Of a DNA stretch of 64,000 nt, positions 34,659 to 43,534 are shown in pieces. Under the pieces are notes generated by a model that saw only the letters and a program-made list of their open reading frames with translations, had not been told where the DNA came from and made no database searches. Position 1 is the stretch's first letter, and the number at the start of each line of letters is the position of its first letter. This DNA comes from Catenulispora sp. MAP5-51 (GTDB lineage Bacteria; Actinomycetota; Actinomycetes; Streptomycetales; Catenulisporaceae). The stretch covers positions 62,001 through 126,000 of the forward strand of contig NZ_JBGCCH010000018.1 of the NCBI RefSeq assembly GCF_041261205.1, read 5' to 3'. A program made the translations under genes and the position numbers.

Positions 34659-35255
34659 ATGACCTCCCGTCCGGACCTCATCGGAGACACCGCGATCGCC
34701 CTGCTCGCCGAGCGGGGACTGCGCGGTCTCACCCACCGCGCGGTCGACGAGGCCGCCGGCCTGCCCGCCGGGTCCACCTCCAACCACGCCCGGACCCGCA
34801 GCGCCCTGCTGGAGACCACGTTCGCCCGGCTGTGCCGCCTGGAGGCCGAGGTCTTCGAGGACGCCGCGAACCCCGGCGGCCTGCTGGCGCTGGACGAGCT
34901 CACCCCCGAGACGGCCGCCGACCTCGTGGCCGCCCAGCTCCACGACACGCTCACGCACCGCCGGGAGCAGGCGCTGGCCCGCTTCGAACTCGCCCTGGAG
35001 GCGACGAGGCGACCGGAGCTGCGCGCCATCTATGACGACGCGGGCGTCACCTTCCGCGAGCCCGCACGCGGCCTCATGGCGGCTCTGGGCGCCGCCGACC
35101 CCGACCGCGCCGGGCGGACGTTCATCGCCTTCAGCGAAGGGATCCTGTTCGACTCGGTGGCCGGCGCCGGCAGCCGCGCCGTCCCGACCCGCGAGGAGAT
35201 CCGCGCCGGCCTCCTGGAGCTCTTTCGAGGAATGCTTATGGAGCCTGCGCTATAG
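34659..35255 (+). CDS. TetR-family transcriptional regulator
   Basis: The 198-residue protein has an N-terminal helix-turn-helix (GLRGLTHRAVDEAAGLPAGSTSNH) and a variable ligand domain. It is divergent from the FAD monooxygenase and next to three ACTAC-N4-GTAGT sites, so it is almost certainly the local repressor. Start ATG 34659. The inducer is unknown, probably the monooxygenase substrate. Confidence 0.9.
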   Translation: MTSRPDLIGDTAIALLAERGLRGLTHRAVDEAAGLPAGSTSNHARTRSALLETTFARLCRLEAEVFEDAANPGGLLALDELTPETAADLVAAQLHDTLTHRREQALARFELALEATRRPELRAIYDDAGVTFREPARGLMAALGAADPDRAGRTFIAFSEGILFDSVAGAGSRAVPTREEIRAGLLELFRGMLMEPAL

Positions 35256-35276
35256 GGAACCCGACATTTGGCGCTG

Positions 35277-35978
35277 CTACTGCGAACGCCCGGGAAGATG
35301 CCGGACCGCGAACGCCGCGGCCTGCGTACGCCGCTGCATGGCCAGCTTCGCCAGGATCCCGGTGATGTAGTTCTTCACCGTCTTCTCGGCCAGGTTCAGC
35401 CGTTCGCCGATCTGCCGGTTGGTCAGCCCCTCGGCGATCAGCTCCAGGATCCGCTTCTCGGAAGCCGTGAGCGACGCCAGTTTGGAGGCCGCGGCCTCAT
35501 GGTCGGCCTCCCCGGGCACGATGCCCACGCGCAGCCTGCTCAGCAGCCGCTCGGTGGCGGTCGGGTCGAGCAACGAGCCCCCGCGCGCCACGGTCCGCAC
35601 CGCGTCGACGAGCGCCGAGCCCCTGATGTCCTTCAGCACGTAGCCGGCCGCGCCGGCCATGATCGCTCCGAAAAGCGCGTCGTCGTCCGAGAACGAGGTC
35701 AGCATCAGGCAGCCCAGCCGGGGCATCCGCGACTTCAGCTCGCGGCAGACCTCGATCCCCGAACCGTCGGGAAGCCGCACGTCGAGCAGGGCGACGTCCG
35801 GCCGGGCCGCCTCGGCCGCGGCCAGCGCCTGCGCGACGGAACCGGCCTGACCGGCCACGTGGATGCCGGGTTCGGCGCTGAGCAGTTCGGCCACGCCGCG
35901 CCGCACCAGTTCGTGGTCGTCCAGCAGGAAGACGCGGATCGAGTCCGCTATGTCCGACTTCCCCGCATCAGCGTGCAC
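35277..35978 (-). CDS. NarL/DevR-type response regulator
   Basis: The protein has a receiver domain (IRVFLLDDHELVRRGV; phosphorylation Asp in LLDVRLPDG; Thr/Ser in LMLTSFSD; Lys in YVLKDI) and a LuxR-type DNA-binding domain (LTASEKRILELIAEGLTNRQIG). The end KLAMQRRTQAAAFAVR is like mycobacterial DevR/DosR. No histidine kinase is adjacent. The start is unclear: GTG 35978 (233 residues) or ATG 36029 are candidates, neither with a good ribosome site. It is divergent from the 2-oxoacid dehydrogenase operon, as in Streptomyces bkd loci, so it may regulate it. Confidence 0.85.
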   Translation of the reverse strand: MHADAGKSDIADSIRVFLLDDHELVRRGVAELLSAEPGIHVAGQAGSVAQALAAAEAARPDVALLDVRLPDGSGIEVCRELKSRMPRLGCLMLTSFSDDDALFGAIMAGAAGYVLKDIRGSALVDAVRTVARGGSLLDPTATERLLSRLRVGIVPGEADHEAAASKLASLTASEKRILELIAEGLTNRQIGERLNLAEKTVKNYITGILAKLAMQRRTQAAAFAVRHLPGRSQ

Positions 35979-36171
35979 ATCTACAACATAGCCACGCTCA
36001 CATGCTTTCGCGTGTTTGGCGTGGGGCATCGCCCGCGCATTCGGCACTGTAACGTGGCCTCTGCACGGCCGAGGGGGATCCACGTCACACCCCGACCCGA
36101 ACTCCACGGCCGCCGCAGCACCTCACCGACCGCGGCGGCGATCCCGCCGTACGTCCGTCTGAGTTACGTGT

Positions 36172-36188
36172 AGAGGAGACATGTAGTG
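36172..36188 (+). promoter_or_regulatory. Ribosome binding site with start-stop codon pair before the E1alpha start
   Basis: AGAGGAGAC is followed by ATG TAG (36181-36186); the TAG overlaps the GTG start codon (36186) by one base. The ATG is only about 3 bases from the Shine-Dalgarno core, whereas GTG 36186 is at ideal spacing. A ribosome loading on the ATG would stop at once. Confidence 0.6.
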
Positions 36189-37313
36189 GTGACCTCACGC
36201 AAGGGCGCGGGTGGCAAGACCGCTGCTAAGAAGAAGGCCGGGTCCGCGGGCCCGGACCTCGTGCAGCTGCTGACGCCCGAAGGGGATCTGGTCGAGCACC
36301 CCGATTACTCGATCGACCTGACGCCCGAGGAGTACCGCGGCCTGTACCGGGACATGGTCCTGGTCCGCCGCATCGACGCCGAAGGAACGGCGCTTCAGCG
36401 CCAGGGCCAGCTGGGCCTGTGGGCCCCGCTGCTGGGCCAGGAGGCCGCGCAGGTCGGCTCCGGCCGCGCGCAGACCGCCGAGGACTTCGCCTTCCCCACC
36501 TACCGCGAGCACGGCGTGGCCTGGTGCCGCGACGTGGACCCGGTGAACCTGCTCGGGATGTTCCGCGGCGTGAACAACGGCGGCTGGGACCCGAACGAGA
36601 AGAACTTCGCCCTCTACACGATCGTGATCGGCTCCCAGACGCTGCACGCCACCGGCTACGCCATGGGCATGCAGCGCGACGGCCGCGAGGCCGCCGTGAT
36701 CGCGTACTTCGGCGACGGCGCGTCCTCGCAGGGCGACGTCAACGAGGCGTTCGTCTTCGCCAGCGTGAACAACGCCCCGGTGGTGTTCTTCTGCCAGAAC
36801 AACCAGTGGGCCATCTCCGAGCCCAACGAGCGGCAGTTCCGCGTCCCGCTGTACCAGCGGGCCGCCGGCTTCGGCTTCCCGGGCGTGCGCGTGGACGGCA
36901 ACGACGTCCTGGCATGCCTGGCGGTCACCAAGGCCGCCCTGGAGCGCGCCCGCACCGGCAACGGCCCGATGCTGGTCGAGGCCTTCACCTACCGCATGGG
37001 CGCGCACACCACCTCCGACGACCCGACCCGCTACCGCGACTCCGAGGAACTGGAGGAGTGGAAGGCCAAGGACCCGATCCTGCGCATGCGGGCGTTCCTG
37101 GAGAAGAACAAGTACGCCGACGAGGCGTACTTCAAGGACGTCGACGCCGAGGCGGACACGGTCGCCGCCGACATCCGCGAGCGCTGCGTCACCATGCCGG
37201 ACCCGAAGCCGGTCTCGATCTTCGACCACGTCTACGCCGAGCCGCACCCCCTGATGGACGAGGAACGCGCAGAGTACGGGGCTTACTGGGAATCTTTCGA
37301 GGGTGCTCACTGA
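36186..37313 (+). CDS. bkdA: 2-oxoacid dehydrogenase E1 component, alpha subunit (branched-chain or pyruvate)
   Basis: The 375-residue thiamine-diphosphate enzyme subunit decarboxylates the 2-oxoacid. The ThDP/Mg motif runs GDGASSQGDVNEAF to QNNQWAISEP, and the phosphorylation-loop-like region YRMGAHTTSDDPTRYR is present. A Lys/Ala-rich N-terminal extension (residues 1-25) precedes the core. Similarity in layout to Streptomyces bkd clusters favours a branched-chain 2-oxoacid dehydrogenase, which supplies starter units for branched fatty acids; annotation as pyruvate dehydrogenase is possible. GTG 36186 is the first of two adjacent GTGs. Confidence 0.85.
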   Translation: MVTSRKGAGGKTAAKKKAGSAGPDLVQLLTPEGDLVEHPDYSIDLTPEEYRGLYRDMVLVRRIDAEGTALQRQGQLGLWAPLLGQEAAQVGSGRAQTAEDFAFPTYREHGVAWCRDVDPVNLLGMFRGVNNGGWDPNEKNFALYTIVIGSQTLHATGYAMGMQRDGREAAVIAYFGDGASSQGDVNEAFVFASVNNAPVVFFCQNNQWAISEPNERQFRVPLYQRAAGFGFPGVRVDGNDVLACLAVTKAALERARTGNGPMLVEAFTYRMGAHTTSDDPTRYRDSEELEEWKAKDPILRMRAFLEKNKYADEAYFKDVDAEADTVAADIRERCVTMPDPKPVSIFDHVYAEPHPLMDEERAEYGAYWESFEGAH

Positions 37314-37314
37314 C

Positions 37315-38310
37315 ATGTCCGACTCGACTTCCAAGACACAGCAGATCAGCCTCGGCAAGGGCTTGAACCTGGGCCTGCGCCGGGCCCTGGAGGACGACCC
37401 GAAGGTCCTGCTCATGGGCGAGGACATCGGCAAGCTCGGCGGCGTCTTCCGCGTCACCGACGGGCTGCAGAAGGACTTCGGCGACTCCCGGGTCGTCGAC
37501 ACCCCGCTGGCCGAGTCCGGCATCGTGGGCACCGCGGTGGGCCTGGCCCTGTCCGGCTACCGGCCGGTGGTGGAGATCCAGTTCGACGGGTTCGTCTACC
37601 CGGCCTTCGACCAGATCGTCACCCAGGTCGCCAAGATGCGCGCGCGGTCCCTGGGCAAGGTCAGCATGCCCATCGTGATCCGCATCCCGTTCGGCGGCGG
37701 CATCGGCGCGGTCGAGCACCACTCGGAGTCCCCCGAGGCGTACTTCGCCATGACGGCCGGCCTGCGCGTGGTCGCCGCCTCCAATCCGGTGGACGCCTAC
37801 TGGATGATCCAGCAGGCCATCGCCTCCGACGACCCGGTCGTGTTCTTCGAGCCCAAGCGCCGCTACTGGGACAAGGCCGAGCTGGACCCGACCGCTACGC
37901 CCTACCCGCTGTACGCCTCCCGCGTGGTGCGCGCGGGGACGGACGCGACGCTGGTCGCCTACGGCCCGATGGTGAAGACCTGCCTGGAGGCCGCTGCGGC
38001 GGCCGCCGAGGAAGGCCGCTCGCTGGAGGTCATCGACCTGCGCACGCTGAACCCGCTGGACCTGGAGCCGGTGTACGCCTCGGTCCGCAAGACCGGCCGG
38101 CTGATCACCGTGCACGAGGCCTCGGTCTTCATGGGCATGGGCGCCGAGGTCGCCGCCAAGGTCACCGAGAAGTGCTTCTACTCCCTGGAGGCGCCGGTCC
38201 TGCGCGTCGGCGCCCCGCACACCCCGTACCCGCCGTCGCGGGTCGAGGAGGAGTTCCTGCCGGACCTGGACCGAGTGCTGGACGCCGTCGACCGCGCGTT
38301 CGCGTACTGA
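37315..38310 (+). CDS. bkdB: 2-oxoacid dehydrogenase E1 component, beta subunit
   Basis: The 331-residue subunit pairs with the alpha subunit to form the E1 heterotetramer. Motifs: LLMGEDIGKLGGVFRVTDGL, DTPLAESGIVGTAVGLALSG, RIPFGGGIGAVEHHSESPEAYF. ATG 37315 follows the alpha stop by one base, with GAGGGTG upstream inside the alpha gene, so translation is coupled. Confidence 0.9.
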   Translation: MSDSTSKTQQISLGKGLNLGLRRALEDDPKVLLMGEDIGKLGGVFRVTDGLQKDFGDSRVVDTPLAESGIVGTAVGLALSGYRPVVEIQFDGFVYPAFDQIVTQVAKMRARSLGKVSMPIVIRIPFGGGIGAVEHHSESPEAYFAMTAGLRVVAASNPVDAYWMIQQAIASDDPVVFFEPKRRYWDKAELDPTATPYPLYASRVVRAGTDATLVAYGPMVKTCLEAAAAAAEEGRSLEVIDLRTLNPLDLEPVYASVRKTGRLITVHEASVFMGMGAEVAAKVTEKCFYSLEAPVLRVGAPHTPYPPSRVEEEFLPDLDRVLDAVDRAFAY

Positions 38311-38327
38311 GGGATCGGGAGCACATC

Positions 38328-39812
38328 ATGGGTGAGATCAAGAGATTCAACCTCCCGGACGTCGGCGAGGGCCTGACCGAGGCCGAGATCCTGGCCTGGT
38401 CGGTGAAGGTCGGCGACCTGGTCACGGTCAACCAGATCCTGGTCGAGATCGAGACCGCCAAGGCCGCCGTCGAGCTGCCCTCGCCGTGGGCCGGCAAGAT
38501 CGTCGAGCTGCTGGTGGAGGAGGGCGCGACGGTCGACGTCGGCACCCCGATCATCGGCATCGACACCGACCCGAGCACGCCGAGCACCGGCGGCGCCGCG
38601 GGCGGCGACGACATGACCGCGGGCGTGGCGGCCACCGCCGAGGCGAAGGCCGCGCCGGCGGCCGACAAGAGCGAGAAGCGCGAGCCGGTCCTGGTCGGCT
38701 ACGGCGTGAAGCAGGGCGCCTCCGGCCGCCGTCCGCGCAAGACCGCGGCGACGCCGTCGGCGGCCGACGTCATGGGCGCCACGGTCCGCGAGGAGCCGGT
38801 CGACGACGACCTTCCGGCCCCGGCGTACTACGGTCACTCCGCGGTGCGGGAGACGGCCGCTCCGGCGGTCCAGGCCGCCGCGCCCGCCGCTCAGGCCACG
38901 GCGTCCGCGCCGGTCGGCGCGAAGCCGCTGGCCAAGCCGCCGGTCCGCAAGCTGGCCAAGGACCTGGGCGTGGACCTTGCGCTGGTGGTCGCGACCGGCA
39001 CCAACGGCACCGTGACCCGGGAGGACGTCCACGCGGCCGCCTCCGGGCCGCAGACCGCGCCGGCCGTCAACGGCACCACCGGCACCGCCCCGGCGGCCGC
39101 CCCCTTCGTCAACGGCGAGCGCCGCGTCCCGATCAAGGGCGTGCGCAAGGCGACCGCCGCGGCGATGGTGCAGTCGGCGTTCACCGCGCCGCACGTCACC
39201 GAGTTCCTGACGATCGACGTCACCCCGACCATGAAGTTCGTGCAGCGCCTCAAGGAGATGCCGGACTTCAAGGGCGTGCGGGTGTCGCCGCTGCTGCTGG
39301 TCGCCAAGGCGTTCCTGGTGGCGATGGCACGGAACCCGGAGATCAACGCGCGCTGGGACGAGGCCAACGGCGAGATCGTCTACTTCGACCACGTCACCCT
39401 GGGCATCGCGGCGGCCACGCCGCGCGGGCTGATCGTGCCGAACATCAAGGGCGCCGACCTGCTGCCGCTGGTGGGGTTGGGCCGCGCGCTCAACAACCTC
39501 ACCGACGTGGCGCGGGAAGGCAAGACCTCGCTGGCGGACATGAGCGGCAGCACGGCGACCATCACCAACGTCGGCGTGTTCGGCGTGGACACCGGCACCC
39601 CGATCCTGAACCCCGGCGAGGCGTCCATCCTGGCGTTCGGCGCGGTGCGGGAGCAGCCCTGGATGCACAAGGGCAAGGTGAAGCCGCGCCAGGTGACCAC
39701 GCTGGCGCTGTCCTTCGACCACCGCCTGGTCGACGGTGAGCTGGGCTCCAAGGTGCTGCGGGACATCGGCGCGGTGCTCGCCGACCCGCTGAAGGCGCTG
39801 GCCTGGAGCTGA
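38328..39812 (+). CDS. bkdC: 2-oxoacid dehydrogenase E2, dihydrolipoamide acyltransferase
   Basis: The 494-residue E2 core has a single lipoyl domain (DVGEGLTEAEILAW; lipoyl-Lys in VEIETAKAAVELPS), a long Ala/Pro linker, a peripheral subunit-binding domain (PPVRKLAKDLGVDLALVVATG), and an acyltransferase domain ending in the active-site motif SFDHRLVDGELG. It transfers the acyl group to CoA. E3 is not encoded here. The operon ends at this gene, followed by 20-bp repeats and a strong hairpin. Confidence 0.9.
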   Translation: MGEIKRFNLPDVGEGLTEAEILAWSVKVGDLVTVNQILVEIETAKAAVELPSPWAGKIVELLVEEGATVDVGTPIIGIDTDPSTPSTGGAAGGDDMTAGVAATAEAKAAPAADKSEKREPVLVGYGVKQGASGRRPRKTAATPSAADVMGATVREEPVDDDLPAPAYYGHSAVRETAAPAVQAAAPAAQATASAPVGAKPLAKPPVRKLAKDLGVDLALVVATGTNGTVTREDVHAAASGPQTAPAVNGTTGTAPAAAPFVNGERRVPIKGVRKATAAAMVQSAFTAPHVTEFLTIDVTPTMKFVQRLKEMPDFKGVRVSPLLLVAKAFLVAMARNPEINARWDEANGEIVYFDHVTLGIAAATPRGLIVPNIKGADLLPLVGLGRALNNLTDVAREGKTSLADMSGSTATITNVGVFGVDTGTPILNPGEASILAFGAVREQPWMHKGKVKPRQVTTLALSFDHRLVDGELGSKVLRDIGAVLADPLKALAWS

Positions 39813-39819
39813 CATCCCG

Positions 39820-39879
39820 CACAGGGGTTCATCGATAGACGCAGGGGTTCACCGACAAACACAGGGTTTCATCAACAAA
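39820..39879. repeat. Three tandem copies of a 20-bp unit
   Basis: Units at 39820-39839, 39840-39859 and 39860-39879 share the pattern CRCAGGGKTTCAYCRAYARA; a fourth start (CACAG) runs into the hairpin. The array begins 8 bases after the E2 stop. Confidence 0.85.
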
Positions 39880-39881
39880 CA

Positions 39882-39918
39882 CAGAGGCGCACCGGTTCTC
39901 AGAACCGGTGCGCCTCTG
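39882..39918 (+). terminator. Strong 18-bp stem-loop after the E2 gene
   Basis: CAGAGGCGCACCGGTTCT (39882-39899) is followed by one base and its exact reverse complement (39901-39918). No T-run follows. It ends 14 bases before the ATG of the next gene, so it may also mask that gene's ribosome site. Confidence 0.75.
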
Positions 39919-39932
39919 GCACGATCGGCAGT

Positions 39933-40727
39933 ATGCGCGTATCGCTCATGCAGCTCGCCGTCGACGACGCGGAAGCGCCGGAGGACCGCTGGACCCGTGT
40001 GGTGAAGCTGGTCGAAGCCGAACGGGAGACCGGTGCGGAACTGGTCGTCCTGCCCGAACTGTGGGTGGCCGGCGGGTTCGACTACAAGGGCTGGACCGAC
40101 CACGCGGAGCCGATCGCCGACAGCAAACCGATCGCCGCGCTGGAGAAGGTGCGCACCCACGAGGGCTCCGGCCCTGAGATGTGGCTGCACTTCGGTTCCT
40201 ACGTAGAGCGCACCCCTGAGGGGATTCTCTATAACACCGCGGTACTCCGTGGGCCCGAGGGAAAGCAGGCGCAGTACCGGAAGATCCACCGGTTCGGCTT
40301 CAGCGAGGGCGAGGCGACCCTGATGGGGCCCGGGAAGGACATCGTCACCCTCTCCTCCCCTTGGGGAACGCTGGGACTGGCGACCTGTTACGACCTCCGG
40401 TTCCCGGAACTGTTCCGCCGTCTCCTGAATCAGGGCATGGAGCACATGGTGATGTGCTCTGCGTGGCCCGCTAAGCGGATCGAGCACTGGCGCGTGCTCC
40501 TCAAGGCCCGCGCGATCGAGAACCAGGTCTTCGTCTTCGCCACGAACTGTGTGGGGACGAACGGAGGCGTGGCCCTCGGCGGACACTCTGCGGTCATCGA
40601 TCCCTGGGGGAACGTCGTCGCCGAAGCGGGTACCGGTGAAGAGGTCCTGCGGGTGGACGTCGATCCGGCACTGGTCGCCCAGACACGTGGCGCGTTGCCG
40701 GTTCTCAACGATCGCCGTCTGCGCTGA
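39933..40727 (+). CDS. Carbon-nitrogen hydrolase (nitrilase superfamily) protein
   Basis: The 264-residue amidohydrolase has the Glu-Lys-Cys triad: Glu in VVLPELW, Lys in YRKIHRFGF, Cys in LATCYDLRFPE. A second Glu follows in the usual place. The family cleaves amides such as omega-amidodicarboxylates or deaminated glutathione; the exact substrate is not clear. Start ATG 39933 lacks a good ribosome site and lies right behind the hairpin. Confidence 0.85.
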   Translation: MRVSLMQLAVDDAEAPEDRWTRVVKLVEAERETGAELVVLPELWVAGGFDYKGWTDHAEPIADSKPIAALEKVRTHEGSGPEMWLHFGSYVERTPEGILYNTAVLRGPEGKQAQYRKIHRFGFSEGEATLMGPGKDIVTLSSPWGTLGLATCYDLRFPELFRRLLNQGMEHMVMCSAWPAKRIEHWRVLLKARAIENQVFVFATNCVGTNGGVALGGHSAVIDPWGNVVAEAGTGEEVLRVDVDPALVAQTRGALPVLNDRRLR

Positions 40728-40790
40728 GGGCCGGGGGGCCTCGAATCAATCTGCTGCCCCATAATGGCAGGACGCCATACAGGGGGAGGC

Positions 40791-42509
40791 ATGACGTTGG
40801 ATATGAACAGCAACGTACACAAGGGGGAATCCGCGGCCACGGACCGGATCGGCCCGTACCTGCTCGTCACACAGCTCGGCGCGGGCGCCATGGGCCGGGT
40901 CTTCCTGGGGACGGACGCGGCCGGACGGCAAGCCGCGGTCAAGGTGGTCCGCTCCGACCTGGCTGACATCCCGGCCTTCCGCAAGCGTTTCTCGCGGGAG
41001 TTGCAAGTAGCAGAGCGCGTACACAGCCCGCGTATCGCGGGGATCTACAACGCCGAGACCGACGGCATGCGTCCATGGCTCGCGACGGAGTATGTGCCCG
41101 GCCCGACCCTCCAGGACGCCGTCGAACAGGGCGGCGGCTTCGACAGCGCGCGCCTTCGAGCCCTGGCTTCGGCGATCGCCGAGGCCCTTGTGGTCATCCA
41201 CGCCGCGGACGTCGTGCACCGCGACCTCAAGCCGGCGAACGTGCTGCTCGGCCCGGACGGCCCCAAGGTCATCGACTTCGGTGTGGCCCGGGCCTTGGAC
41301 GCCTCACTGCTGACCAACACGGGCCAGACGCTCGGCACGCCGGCGTATATGTCCCCTGAGCAAGCCGACGGGCGCTCCGTGGAGAGCGCCTCCGATGTGT
41401 TCGCACTGGGCTCACTCCTGGTCTTCGCCGCATCCGGCCGCCTGGCCTTCGGCGACGGACCACCGCTGGCGATCCTGCATCGCGTCGTCAACAACGAGCC
41501 GGATCTGAGCGGCGTCGCCGAGGATGACGAGGAGCTGCGCGGCATCATCGAAGGCTGCGTGGCCAAGGAACCCACGGACCGGCCCACGCCGCAGCAGATC
41601 ACCGAGGCCTTCGGCACCGTCGTCTGGCTGCCGCTCACCGGCGTCGACTGGCAGCAGCCACCGCTCGGCGTCGGGCTGCCGGTGACCGCGAGCGACGTCG
41701 CCGACCAGCAGACGGTGGCGCTCGCGCCGAAGCGGGGAGGCAAGCGGGCCGCCGTGATCTCCGCGGCCACCGTCGGCGCGCTCATCCTGGCCGCCATCGC
41801 CGTCGTGGAGGGCGGGGGCGGTGGAAAGAGCAACACCTCGGCGGACAACCCGCGGGCCGGCAGCGCTCTGTCCAGCAGCCAGAACGGCGGCGCGTTTCCT
41901 CCCACCGCCGGCTCCGCCGCCAATACCACTACCACCACCAGCGGCAGCCCCGGCGGACAGACATCGACGAGCGGCGCTCCGGCTCCGAGCCCGAACAGCC
42001 CGGCGTCCGCGGTGAACCCCGGCGGCGGCAGCACGACCTCCGCCCAAGGCAGCTCCGCACCGGTCACGATCACGGTCGCGTCCGGCGGCCAGAACGGAAC
42101 ATCGGTATCGCATCCGCCGTCGACCACGTCGACGTCGACCAGCAAGCCGGTCTCACATCCCACGACGCACCCGACCACCGCTCCGCCGCCGGAGCACAAC
42201 CCGCCAGGCCCGATGGAGCCGGGCGACATCAAGTATCAGATCCCTGGCTGGGTCGGTATGGCCACCGTTGACTTGTCCTGGAAGGCACATTCCGATGCCA
42301 CGAGCTACAACCTGCACTACACGGTGAAGGGAACAGGTGTGAACTCCGACCAGACCGTGCCGGTGTCGGGCACCAGCTACTCGTATCAGATCCCCTCGGA
42401 CGGCACGACGTGCTTCCAGGTCCAGACGGTCAACCAGTACGGCTCCGCGGCCTTCTACCCCAGCCCGATGTACTGCGTGAACGCGTTCGGCCAGCAGGTC
42501 AGCGGCTGA
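40791..42509 (+). CDS. Membrane Ser/Thr protein kinase with extracellular Fn3-like domain
   Basis: The 572-residue protein has a complete kinase domain (GAGAMGRVFLG loop, AAVKVV Lys, HRDLKPANVLL, DFGVA, GTPAYMSPEQADG) in residues about 18-275. One membrane helix follows near 325-342, then a long Ser/Thr/Gly/Pro-rich extracellular linker of about 140 residues, and a C-terminal fibronectin-III-like domain (VDLSWKAHSDATSYNLHYTV; CFQVQTVNQYGSA) in the last 95 residues. There are no PASTA repeats. ATG 40791 is preceded by GGGGGAGG. Likely an environmental sensor. Confidence 0.9.
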   Translation: MTLDMNSNVHKGESAATDRIGPYLLVTQLGAGAMGRVFLGTDAAGRQAAVKVVRSDLADIPAFRKRFSRELQVAERVHSPRIAGIYNAETDGMRPWLATEYVPGPTLQDAVEQGGGFDSARLRALASAIAEALVVIHAADVVHRDLKPANVLLGPDGPKVIDFGVARALDASLLTNTGQTLGTPAYMSPEQADGRSVESASDVFALGSLLVFAASGRLAFGDGPPLAILHRVVNNEPDLSGVAEDDEELRGIIEGCVAKEPTDRPTPQQITEAFGTVVWLPLTGVDWQQPPLGVGLPVTASDVADQQTVALAPKRGGKRAAVISAATVGALILAAIAVVEGGGGGKSNTSADNPRAGSALSSSQNGGAFPPTAGSAANTTTTTSGSPGGQTSTSGAPAPSPNSPASAVNPGGGSTTSAQGSSAPVTITVASGGQNGTSVSHPPSTTSTSTSKPVSHPTTHPTTAPPPEHNPPGPMEPGDIKYQIPGWVGMATVDLSWKAHSDATSYNLHYTVKGTGVNSDQTVPVSGTSYSYQIPSDGTTCFQVQTVNQYGSAAFYPSPMYCVNAFGQQVSG

Positions 42510-42544
42510 CATCCGGCCCGGCCGACCCCTACCGCTCAGTAAGT

Positions 42545-42555
42545 TACCGGCGGTA
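42545..42555. promoter_or_regulatory. Short inverted repeat TACCGGCGGTA before the SDR gene
   Basis: A perfect 5-1-5 inverted repeat, extended by flanking T/G, lies 10 bases before ATG 42566. A related repeat is at 59665-59678. Both could be TetR-type operators, but no regulator is adjacent. Confidence 0.35.
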
Positions 42556-42565
42556 GGGTTTGGTC

Positions 42566-43534
42566 ATGGGAACCTGGGGACCGCAAGGCATCAGCGGAAA
42601 AGTCGTGGTCATCACCGGTGCGGCACGCGGGATCGGCGCGGAAGCGGCCCGCCGTCTGGCCCGTGGCGGGGCCAAGGTCGCGCTGATCGGCCTGGAGCCC
42701 GAGGAACTGCGCAAGACCGCGGAGTCCTGCGGCCCCGACGCGACCGCGTGGGACGCGGACGTGACCTCGTGGGAGCAGCTCGGCGCGGCGATCGACGGCA
42801 TCGTCGACCACTACGGCGGCATCGATGTGGTCGTGGCCAACGCCGGGGTCGCGCCGACCGGATTCATCCGCTCGATCGACCCGGCGGCGTTCGAGCGCAC
42901 CATCGAGATCAACCTGCTCGGCGTCTGGCGGACGGTCCGCACCGCGCTCCCGCATGTCATCAAGAACCGGGGATACGTCCTCGTGGTCTCCTCCGCGGCG
43001 GCCCTGATCCATCCGCCTGCGCTCGCCGCCTATACGGCGTCCAAGGCCGGCGCTGAAGCGTTCGGCGACAGTCTGCGCGCCGAAGTGAAGCACCTCGGCG
43101 TGGACGTGGGCGTCGCCTACTTCTCCTGGATCAAGACGGATCTGGTCACCAGCGCCGACGCGCATCCGGTGCTGGGCAAGTTCCGTAAGAGCGCGCCCGG
43201 ACCGGCGTCCCGCGTGTATCCCCTGGAGAAGGTCGGCCAGGCGGTCGCGGAGGGCATCGCCAAGCGCAGCCGCGTTATCTGTGTGCCGTCGTGGGTCAAC
43301 CACCTGCGCCGTATCCACGGGATGCTGCCGGCGATCGTGGAGAAGGCCAACGCCCGGGCCACGATCCGCGCGGACCGCGAGATGATCGCGGACATCGAGA
43401 AGCGCGGCGTCGAGGCTTCCTCGCGGCTGACCGGTCCTGGCGGTGCGGCCGCTCAAGCAGCCGCTCGACCAGCCGCACAGGCGACAGACAAGGGGTCGGC
43501 CGAAGTATCAATCGAGGCGTCAGCCGAGGAGTGA
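42566..43534 (+). CDS. Short-chain dehydrogenase/reductase
   Basis: The 322-residue oxidoreductase has the NAD(P) motif ITGAARGIGAEAARR, the NAG motif VVANAGVAPTG, catalytic Ser in VVSSAAAL and YTASKAG with catalytic Tyr and Lys. A 40-residue Ala-rich C-terminal tail follows the Rossmann domain. Substrate unknown; the upstream inverted repeat suggests local regulation. ATG 42566 chosen. It converges with the DUF3037 gene, overlapping its end by 15 bases. Confidence 0.85.
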   Translation: MGTWGPQGISGKVVVITGAARGIGAEAARRLARGGAKVALIGLEPEELRKTAESCGPDATAWDADVTSWEQLGAAIDGIVDHYGGIDVVVANAGVAPTGFIRSIDPAAFERTIEINLLGVWRTVRTALPHVIKNRGYVLVVSSAAALIHPPALAAYTASKAGAEAFGDSLRAEVKHLGVDVGVAYFSWIKTDLVTSADAHPVLGKFRKSAPGPASRVYPLEKVGQAVAEGIAKRSRVICVPSWVNHLRRIHGMLPAIVEKANARATIRADREMIADIEKRGVEASSRLTGPGGAAAQAAARPAAQATDKGSAEVSIEASAEE

